Shown here in pieces: positions 56,871-64,000 of a DNA stretch of 64,000 bases. Where the stretch lies: the NCBI GenBank assembly GCA_030035585.1, contig CM057477.1, positions 62,291,447-62,355,446 of the forward strand. Direction: 5' to 3'. The DNA comes from Dugong dugon (lineage: Eukaryota; Chordata; Mammalia; Sirenia; Dugongidae). The notes beneath the pieces were generated by a model that saw nothing but the letters and a program-made list of their open reading frames with translations, had not been told where the DNA came from and did not search any database. A program made the translations under genes and the position numbers. How positions within the stretch are numbered: position 1 is the stretch's first letter; the number at the start of each line of letters is the position of its first letter.

Positions 56871-57255
56871 AACCAAAACAAACTTAAAAAAAAAATTCTT
56901 TTTCCTCTTCATTTATTCTCATTCTGAATTATGTGAGGCACTGTGACCAGGTTTCTTAGCCAGGCTGAGTTGGCAAACAGATGACGTGGTGTGGGAGAGT
57001 GATGCGCATATACCGCCATTCACACAGAAGCTGGGAGAAGACTGTGATTGCGGTAGCCATTCGATTCTTTCATGGTTTAGAATCACCTGGGAAGCTTAAG
57101 TGAAGGAGAAATCATATAAAATCCATGGTACCTAAGAGTAGGGGGACTCGAGTTAGTCTGTCCAGGGCATACCACCTGACTGACAGGCATGTGAAACCTC
57201 AACCTAATCTGCTGTCCACCTCTGGGACCCACCTTTCCTGGGTTTCATATGATTC
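56871..57255. other. No recognised feature
   Basis: About 385 bp, no gene or repeat supported. Confidence 0.4.
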
Positions 57256-57588
57256 CCCCAGACCCATATTTCCAGGTTCCCTTCTCCATCAAGTTAAGAT
57301 CTAGGATCTGAAGAAGAATTGTTTTCTAGATGGTGGTTAAGAACTTAAAAAAAAACCCCACAGGACTCTATTTTCCTGACCCTGAATTGGAAAGTGGGTT
57401 CAGGCATATCTGCAAATGTTTTTATCTGTGATATCTTAAAAAAGGAAAACAAAATAAATTGCCTTTAGTTTACATGTCGTACATCTCTTTTTTTATTGGT
57501 TAATGGATTTAGCTTTATTGACCATTGGTTCAGGCTGCCGATCAGATCACGCACCCTGCTAAGACCACTTCTAAAGAGCTCCTCTTAA
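57256..57588 (+). repeat. Copy 1 of an unidentified ~333-bp direct duplication
   Basis: Collinear with 60506-60837 at a constant offset of about 3250 bp. Shared anchors include 'ctagatggtggttaagaact', 'taatggatttagctttattg' and 'tcaggctgccgatcagatca' (with small changes). Similarity stops at both ends. It is not recognised as any repeat family. Confidence 0.9.
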
Positions 57589-58513
57589 TGCCTTGGCTGT
57601 GGGGGATTCTATAGGGGAAGCGGGTCTACCGGGCTTAATTTGATCCCAGCTCTCATGTGTAGGGGGTTGAAAACTAAATGCTTTAACAGCCACAGACAAT
57701 GGTAAAATGACTGTTGCTTTTCTGTGTCTAGGGGAGAAGCTTCTCAAAGGAAAGGCACATCAAGTGTGTCTTTGGTTCAGGAAAATGAGGTCCTAATCAT
57801 ACGTGGAGAGGCTGGGGCACAGAAGCAATGAACTGCTTAATAAAGTCGCTGGGATTCTGAGTGTTCCTCTTGGAAATAGAGACATCATATGAGCTGAGTG
57901 CCCAAGATCAAACAGTGGGCTCTGGGAAGAGATGGGGGGCCCAATGAAAATGGTGGGCATGGGGCTCCAGGAGGGCCATGAGAAACTTCCTGGGGAAAGG
58001 ATGGTGGTGGCATTTTAAACAACAGTGGTGTTTGATTTTCCGTTTTTAAATAGTCTGTCTTCTGCATTATCTTGTGTCCCATTACATAATGCCCAACCCT
58101 TCCATGAGTTTATTATATACCATAGCTGTGTGTGAGGGAAATTTTGGGGAAGAATGGAAGTGAGGTACTGTCCAGTGTAGGGTGATGTAGGGATAGGTCA
58201 GTAACCACAGGGGCTGTGAGTGGCCACTGGGAACAGGCTAGATTGGAGAGAAGGCTGGAGCATGGGCCACCTCAGGAATGGATGTGAGCTGATCCGCTTT
58301 TCCTCATAGACTCTACAGGAAGGTGACCCTGATAGAGAGGTGGGAGGGGGAAGCTAGTTCTTACTCAGAAGGTAACTGTATTGTCAGGAAACACTGGGTT
58401 CTCACATCACATATGAAAAAAATCATATTCCCTGGTTTGCACAAGAACTCCCAGTGCCTACAGACACACACACACACACACACACACACAACCATTCCTA
58501 TTTATTGGCTTCC
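57589..58513. other. Single-copy DNA with a (CA)n microsatellite
   Basis: The microsatellite is at 58463-58490. No gene supported. Confidence 0.5.
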
Positions 58514-58726
58514 CTGTTGTTGCTGTTGTTGTTGTGAGCCAGTGAGTCGACACTGACTCATAGCAACTCTATAAGACAGAGTAGAACTGCCCCATAGGGT
58601 TTCCAAGACAGAAATCTTCACAAAGCAGATCGCTAGGTCTCGTCTCTCACAAAGCTTCTGGTGGGTTCGAACCACTGACCTTTCAGTTGGTAGCCAAGCA
58701 CTTAACCATTGAGCCACCAAAGCTTG
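58514..58726 (-). mobile_element. AfroSINE-type SINE with (GTT)n end
   Basis: Starts 'gttgttgctgttgttgttgt' (the complement of the (AAC)n end), then 'cgacactgactcatagcaac', 'ggtgggttcgaaccactgac' and head 'ttaaccattgagccaccaaa'. Confidence 0.92.
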
Positions 58727-59403
58727 TTGCGGCTTCCCTAAAGCTCCATCTTCCATGACAGCATTTATCATAGTATGCTGTATTATCTCTGGTATATGCA
58801 TATGTTTTTATAATTATACCTGTGAAGTTTTCCTTTGTATCTTTGTGCCAGTAAAGTGCCTGGTGTGTGTTAAGAAATGTTTGTTGAGAAAATACTTGAG
58901 TGCATAAATGATTGCTACACATATTTGTTGTCAAGGTTAAACTCTGACTCACTCAGCAAAATCAGGTCTCATTTATCATCAAAAAGCTGGGCCAGTTTTG
59001 TTCTCACCTTTTACCATCACCCTGAATCATTTAGATGACCCATAGGCTTCCAGCAGCATGATCTCTGTGGTGACCCACACTGGAATCTGCAACACTCCTC
59101 CATGTGGATGGGCTGGCGTGGGCAGGCCACTCTCACTATGCCTGGCAGAGCTGGCCCAGCTGCACTGCCCAATATAGAGGCCAGCTTATCTCCATGAGCA
59201 GCAATGAGCTGGTGAGTAGGCTGAGTGGGTAGGCATGGCCTTGAAGTCATTTGCTAAGTGCCCGGAAGCTTGCCAACCCCACAGTTCCCGACATGGAACT
59301 TTCCTTTTCCTGTCACAGTCTCCAAAATTCCATACTAATTAGCTATTCATGCCTTCGGGTTTTTCAGAAATCCAATTAGTGAGTGATTGCTTAAGTTAGT
59401 ACC
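58727..59403. other. No recognised feature
   Basis: About 680 bp, slightly GC-richer at 59040-59250. No gene supported. Confidence 0.4.
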
Positions 59404-59700
59404 TGCCTTAGTTTCCTAGTGGTGCTGTAACAGAAATACAACAAGTGGGTGGCTTTAAAGAACAGAAAGTTATTTTCTCACAGTTCAGGAGGCCAAAAGT
59501 CCAAATTCAGGGCACCACCTCTGGGGGAAGGCTTTCTCTGTGTCAGCTCTAGGAAAAGATCCTTGTGCCTTTGGGCTTCTCTGACCCCAGTGTGTCTTAG
59601 TTCCTTGGCCCATGCAGCATTTGTCTTTCCCTCATTTGTGCTTGCTTGTCCCTGTGTCTATGCTGCCCCTTATAACTCAGAAGTGATTAGGCTTAGGACA

Positions 59701-59866
59701 TAAACCCTGGTGGTGCAGTGGTTAAGAGCTACAGCTGCTAACCAAAAGGTTGGCAGTTTGATTCCACCAGGTAACCCTTGGAAATTGTATGGGGCAATTC
59801 TACTCTGTCCTATAGGGTCAACTATGAGTTGGAATTGATTCAAGGCATTTGGTTTTGATGTTTTTT
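59701..59866 (+). mobile_element. AfroSINE-type SINE
   Basis: A short variant lacking part of the body: 'ccctggtggtgcagtggtta', then 'caggtaacccttggaaattg', 'ggcaattctactctgtccta' and tail 'ctatgagttggaattgattc'. Confidence 0.92.
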
Positions 59867-59941
59867 AACATGGCTTCATTAGCATAACAAAGAAAACCAT
59901 ATTCCGAAACGGGATTACATGCACACGTATATAAAAAAAAA

Positions 59942-60098
59942 AAACCAAACCCATTGCCTTTGAGTTGATTCCAACTCACAGCGACCCTATAGGACAGAGT
60001 AGAACTGCCCTATAGAGTTTCCAAAGAGCACCTGGTGGATTCAAACTGCTGACCTTTTGGTTAGCAGCTGTAGCTCACAACCACTACGCCACCAGAGT
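59942..60098 (-). mobile_element. AfroSINE-type SINE, inverted partner
   Basis: Same short variant in reverse: 'aaaccaaacccattgccttt', 'cgaccctataggacagagta', 'gctgaccttttggttagcag' and head 'accactacgccaccagagtt'. Confidence 0.92.
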
Positions 60099-60168
60099 TT
60101 TCTCCACAGGTATAGAGGTTAGGATTCCAACACATATGTTTGGGGGGACACAGTTCAATCCACATCGC

Positions 60169-60505
60169 TATCTGTGTAGGCCTTCAGAATAGGGGGGATG
60201 GGGCTAGGGGAGAAGGACAGAGAGAAAGGAAATGAGAGGGACATATAGACAGACTTTGTCCACCTTCCAGCAGCTCCTTGTACAGAACAATTATTTTCAG
60301 AATACTCTCAGCCCTTCCGAAGTTGCTTAGACCATACAGAGAAGCCAGGGGCTCAGTACTCAACAGGCATATTTTTAAAAACGTACTTCCTCTCCCAGCC
60401 ACCAGCACCTGCTAACTTAAGTACACGAGGGAAACGAGAGAATGGAAAGGAGAAGATCAAAGCAAAATGGGTTGCTTGAGAAAGCACTGTCGTCCTGGTA
60501 CGAGG
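60169..60505. other. No recognised feature
   Basis: About 340 bp, nothing supported. Confidence 0.4.
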
Positions 60506-60837
60506 CCCCAGGCCCACATTCCAGGCTCCCTTCTCCATCAAGATAAGATCCAGGATCTGAAGAAGAATCCTTTTCTAGATGGTGGTTAAGAACTTAAAAA
60601 GAAAACACAGGACTGTATTTTCCTGACCCCAAACTGGAAAATAGGTTCAGGCACATCTGCAAATGTCTTTACGTGTGAAATCTTAAAAAGAGAAAACAAA
60701 TTAAATTGCCTCGAGTTTACATGTAATACGTCTCTCTTTTTTAATTGATTAATGGATTTAGCTTTATTGACCACTATTTCAGGCTGTCAATCAGATCATG
60801 CACCCTGCCAAGACTACTTCTAAAGTGCTTCTTTTAA
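60506..60837 (+). repeat. Copy 2 of the unidentified ~333-bp direct duplication
   Basis: See 57256-57588. Same orientation, roughly 85-90 percent identical by eye, with mostly single-base changes and a few 1-bp indels. Confidence 0.9.
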
Positions 60838-61007
60838 CCACCTGGACCAGCGCCACATGCACAGGCTGGCCCCTCAGATTTGCTTTTCATTTGCCTTTCA
60901 CGTCAGCTGAGTTCATGATTCGCTGTGTTTTCGTTTGCATTCTAAGTAAATATTCCCTTTTGTACCTAAGTTTGCATTTGTGATTCTGTGTGCTTTTTCA
61001 TAAAGGA

Positions 61008-61214
61008 AAAAACCAAACTAATTGCCATTGAGTCGATTTCTACTCATGGAGACCCCGTGTGTGTTAGAGTAGAACTGTGATTCATGGGTTTTCAATGACT
61101 GATCTTCCAGAAGTAGATTGGCAGGCCTTTCTTCTGAGGTTGGGTGTAATCAAACTTCCAACCTTTCAGTTAGCAGCCAAACTGTTTAACTGTGTGTGCC
61201 ACCAGGGCCTCCTT
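61008..61214 (-). mobile_element. AfroSINE-type SINE
   Basis: Tail 'tgccattgagtcgatttcta', body 'ttccagaagtagattggcag', head 'gtgtgtgccaccagggcctc'. Confidence 0.9.
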
Positions 61215-61544
61215 TTCATGAGGAGGGCTCCCATATTATACTTCTTAGTACCCACAAAGTTGGATCTGCCCTCCATATATCCACCACGCAGTGCATATTC
61301 TTAGAGTGTCCATAATTATACAGAAATCTCAGTTAGTGGGCATCCTGATAATCCTGATTCCTAATTAAACAGAATGTTGTCTGCATATTGCTCTTAGATG
61401 GCAGCAATGAAATTTTAAGAGAAAAAAGCAGAGTGGAGATTTCTAATTTTAGAAATGTAGCAAGTGTTCTACCTGGTCCCGGATCCTTTCTCCATCCACG
61501 TGCACCGAAACACACAACAATGTAAATGATTACCTAGTGTTGAC
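61215..61544. other. No recognised feature
   Basis: About 330 bp, nothing supported. Confidence 0.4.
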
Positions 61545-61725
61545 TGTGAGCTGGGCCCCTTTTAATCCTCACATACACCCCTGGAGAGGGGTACCATAAC
61601 TGTACTCATTTTACAGATTAAAAACTGAGGCATAGAAACCCAAAGCAAATTTCCCAATCTTACACCTAACATGCACGGTACAGCTGGGAGTTGACCCGGG
61701 CCATTTAAGTCCAGAACACAGGGTC
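61545..61725 (-). repeat. MIR SINE
   Basis: 'aatcctcacatacacccctg', 'tactcattttacagattaaa', 'aactgaggcatagaaaccca' and 'gctgggagttgacccgggcc' are the complement of MIR. Confidence 0.88.
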
Positions 61726-61949
61726 TCCGCGGCCTCTGTTTGAAATGATGACCCAGTACCACGGAAGCAAAATCTTGACTTGTTTGCTTCTGATTGATAA
61801 GTACAAACCAACTGCTCTCAGCACTGTGGTTCGATGAAGCTGTGGCTGCTTCCCTTTCAGTTTCCTCCAACTAAGAATGAGAGGCATCTCTGAAACCAGG
61901 GTAGTCATGAAGATGTGTATCCGTAAAAATGTGTGACACTCTCAGACAC

Positions 61950-62578
61950 TGTAGTCGGCTGAACGGCATCCCCAAAGATAGCAGGCACTAATCTCTGGGG
62001 CCTGTGAATCTTACCTTATACGGTAAAGTCTGGCAAATGTTATTAAATTAAGGATCTTGAGATAATGAGATTATCCTTGATTGTCCTAAAACAACCAAAC
62101 ACGTTGCCGTCGAGTTGATTCCCACTCACAGAGACTCTATAGGACAGAGTAGAACTGCCCCATAGAGTTTCCGAGGAGTTGCTGGTGGATTCCAACTGCC
62201 GGTCTTTTGGTCAGCAGCCAAGTTCTTAACCACTGCGCCATCAGGGATTATCCCAGTGGCCCCTAACTGCAATCACATGCATCGTTATGAGAGGGAAGCA
62301 GAGGAAGATTTAATACACCCAGAGGAGAAGGTGATGTGAAGATGGAAACTGGCGTGACGTAGCCGCAGTCCAGGAACACGGAGGAGTGCCGGCAGCCATC
62401 AGAAGCTAGAAGAGGCAAGGAACGGATTCTTCCCTGAGCTTCCAAAGGGTGTGTGGCCCTGCCAACATCTTGATTTCGGATTTGTGACCTTCAGACTTGT
62501 AAGAGAATAAATTTATGTTGTTTTTAAGCCACTAAGTTTGTGATAATTTAATACAGCAGCCCTGGGAAAAGAATACAG
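61950..62578 (+). repeat. MLT1-like solo LTR split by an AfroSINE
   Basis: Left part: 'tgtagtcggctgaacggcat', 'ggcctgtgaatcttacctta', 'aaggatcttgagataatgag'. Right part: 'ccctaactgcaatcacatgc', 'ggcaaggaacggattcttcc', 'gagaataaatttatgttgtt', ending 'cagccctgggaaaagaatac'. Internal order fits an MLT1 LTR. Confidence 0.9.
62092..62247 (-). mobile_element. AfroSINE-type SINE inside an LTR
   Basis: Short variant: 'caaacacgttgccgtcgagt', 'gagactctataggacagagt', head 'taaccactgcgccatcaggg'. Well conserved, including CpGs, hence rather young. Confidence 0.92.
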
Positions 62579-62599
62579 AGGTCAACACACGGCAGCCAT

Positions 62600-62754
62600 T
62601 AGTTTGAGTGTAATAATAACCATAGCTGCCACGCACCGCACCCTTACAACGTATGTGGTACGCACTCTGTGACATACAGTACCTCCGTTTAATCCCCATG
62701 AGGTAGTCGAAGAAAGAGCTACTAAGTAGCAGAGCAAGGGTTTAAACTCTACCC
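62600..62754 (-). repeat. MIR SINE
   Basis: 'gtgtaataataaccatagct', 'tttaatccccatgaggtagt' and 'agcagagcaagggtttaaac' are the complement of MIR. Confidence 0.82.
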
Positions 62755-63320
62755 TACCCTGGTTGCGCAATGGTTAAGCCAAAAGTTGGCAGTTCAAACC
62801 CACTCAGCGGCTCGGTGGGGGAAATACCTGGCAATCTGCTCCCAAAAAGATTATGGCCTAGATTGCCTTGGGATATTCTTTAAACCTTGAACCAACTCTA
62901 TCCCCTGAGATCACCTTTTAGCAGAAAAGCAGAGTGACACCCAAAATAAAAGATAATGCCTGTTAGATCAGTGCTCTACTGAAAACCCACCTGTATGAAT
63001 CCAAAAAGGTCAACATTTACTCTAAAGTAATGATGAGAAGGTAAGGGGACAGGGAAACTAGAGTACTGGAAATGGAACAACCAGAACACAATTAAAGACA
63101 ATGCTGAAACATTGTGAAAAATCTAAATAATGTCATTGATCAGTTTGTGTGGAAACTGCCAAATGGGAACCTAACTCGCCATGTAAACTCTCACCAAAAA
63201 CACAATAAAACATTATTTAAAAGAAAAAAGAGATTACAGCCTAGAAAACCCTATGGGGAGGTTCTGCTCTGTCACATGGGGTCACTATGAATCGGAACTC
63301 ATTTGATGACACCTAACAAC
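62755..63320 (+). mobile_element. AfroSINE-type SINE split by an L1 tail
   Basis: Head and body at 62755-62862 ('accctggttgcgcaatggtt', 'ggcaatctgctcccaaaaag') and tail at 63231-63320 ('ctatggggaggttctgctct', 'gtcactatgaatcggaactc', 'acctaacaacaactacc'). Confidence 0.88.
62863..63230 (+). mobile_element. Short L1 3'-end insertion inside an AfroSINE
   Basis: 'gtcattgatcagtttgtgtg', 'ggaaactgccaaatgggaac' and 'aaactctcaccaaaaacaca' match the terminal module seen at 53555-53660, followed by an A-rich end. The flanks 'agattatggcctaga' (62848) and 'agattacagcctaga' (63228) look like a target duplication with two mismatches. Confidence 0.82.
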
Positions 63321-63337
63321 AACTACCCTACCCTACT

Positions 63338-63535
63338 GGTTGCCGTCAAGTCGACCTCAGCTCATGGCAACTCCATGTGTGTCAGATTAGACGTGCCCCA
63401 TGGTTTTCAATGGCCGATTTTTTCAGAAGTAGATCACCAAGCCTTTCTTTTGAGGTGCACCTGGGTGGACTGGAACCTCTCATCTTTCAGTTAGCAGCCG
63501 AGTGTGTTAACTGTTTGTACCCCTCAGGGACTGCC
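63338..63535 (-). mobile_element. AfroSINE-type SINE
   Basis: 'ggttgccgtcaagtcgacct', 'ttttcagaagtagatcacca', 'gaggtgcacctgggtggact' and head 'taactgtttgtacccctcag'. Confidence 0.9.
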
Positions 63536-63764
63536 AGCTTAAACCCAGGTCTAACTCCACGGGTCATGAATATCAACATTACACCATTGTGTCAGTTACT
63601 TCAGGTAACATAGAAGTGTATTGACCTAAAATGACAGCCAAGCTCCAACAATTCTTCATGCTTTAGCTGAGGCTAGATTTAGTTCTTAAACTTTCGGTCT
63701 TCCCAATATATATTCTCTCATATTTGGTTATCTATAGGTTCTTCTTAGTGCCAGCCACTTAAAA

Positions 63765-63890
63765 ACTGAGGCACAGACTATTAACCCATTTCCCAAACGA
63801 AGAAACTGGGGCACAGAGTTTAAGTCACATGCTGGAACTCATCCCATGGAGCCTGACCTTGGAAAGTGTGCTCTTACTACTCTTTTATAT
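63765..63890 (-). repeat. MIR fragment
   Basis: 'aacccatttcccaaacgaag' and 'aaactggggcacagagttta' are the complement of the MIR core. Confidence 0.7.
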
Positions 63891-64000
63891 GTCCCTGCAG
63901 ATTCAACAAGAAATAGCAAGATCGATAAAAAGTAGTTGGCAACTTTCTGTGTTGTTTAAAGTGGCTTTTAGTTGGTAGAGTAGATGTCCTAGGTTGCTGT

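Larger units (their letters stand above)
59404..60168 (-). repeat. MLT1-like LTR carrying two inverted AfroSINEs
   Basis: LTR pieces: 59404-59700 ('tgccttagtttcctagtggt'), about 59867-59941, and 60099-60168 ('ggacacagttcaatccac'). Two SINEs in opposite orientation interrupt it. Confidence 0.88.

Overview
This window is mammalian nuclear DNA and, as far as I can see, contains no host protein-coding gene, no functional RNA gene and no prokaryotic feature. The organism is most likely an afrotherian, probably an elephant or close relative. More than twenty copies are present of a tRNA-headed SINE with the AfroSINE layout: a head like 'ccctggtggtgcagtggtta', then a body ending in 'tatagggtcactatgagtc'. 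They sit beside RTE-type LINE fragments and young, long L1 copies with unusual 5' ends. This assignment rests on recognising the repeats; I could not search a database.

Layout. 1-6096: antisense L1, 5'-complete, running off the left edge. 7376-15722: an MLT1A-like LTR split by a full-length sense L1 (7734-15653) with an 18-bp target-site duplication (TSD). 16221-16621: solo ERVL-type LTR. 16829-21645: antisense L1 whose ORF2 fragment is joined directly to a G-rich array of about nine ~150-bp units. 21677-23638: a complete MaLR-type provirus with 5-bp TSDs. 24412-25445: antisense RTE LINE fragment. 25450-30605: single-copy DNA, SINEs, an MLT1-like LTR and old repeats. 30860-36664: a nearly complete ERVL provirus on the minus strand with gag and pol remnants, a dUTPase domain after integrase, a tRNA-Leu-type primer site and 5-bp TSDs. 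37182-40356: a solo MaLR LTR and two 5'-truncated L1s. 40451-40670: a 73-bp minisatellite. 41789-46725: SINEs of two head types in mostly single-copy DNA. 47050-49041: a MER5-like DNA transposon remnant hit by an RTE LINE. 49300-55440: MIR, SINEs, split LTR, an ancient L1 and a young L1 with another L1 tail inserted in it. 57256-57588 and 60506-60837: an unexplained direct duplication of about 333 bp. 58514-64000: SINEs, two more SINE-split LTRs and several MIRs.

How it works together: the coding-like stretches are retroelement remnants. L1 copies plausibly moved themselves. The SINEs end in the same sequence as the RTE fragments, so RTE is the likely mobiliser of the SINEs. The MaLR elements lack genes and would have depended on ERVL-type enzymes such as those encoded by the provirus. 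Nesting gives a relative chronology: ancient MIR, L1M and MER5 first, then MLT1-type LTRs, then AfroSINEs, young L1, ERVL and MaLR. All coding regions examined carry stops, frameshifts or lost catalytic residues.
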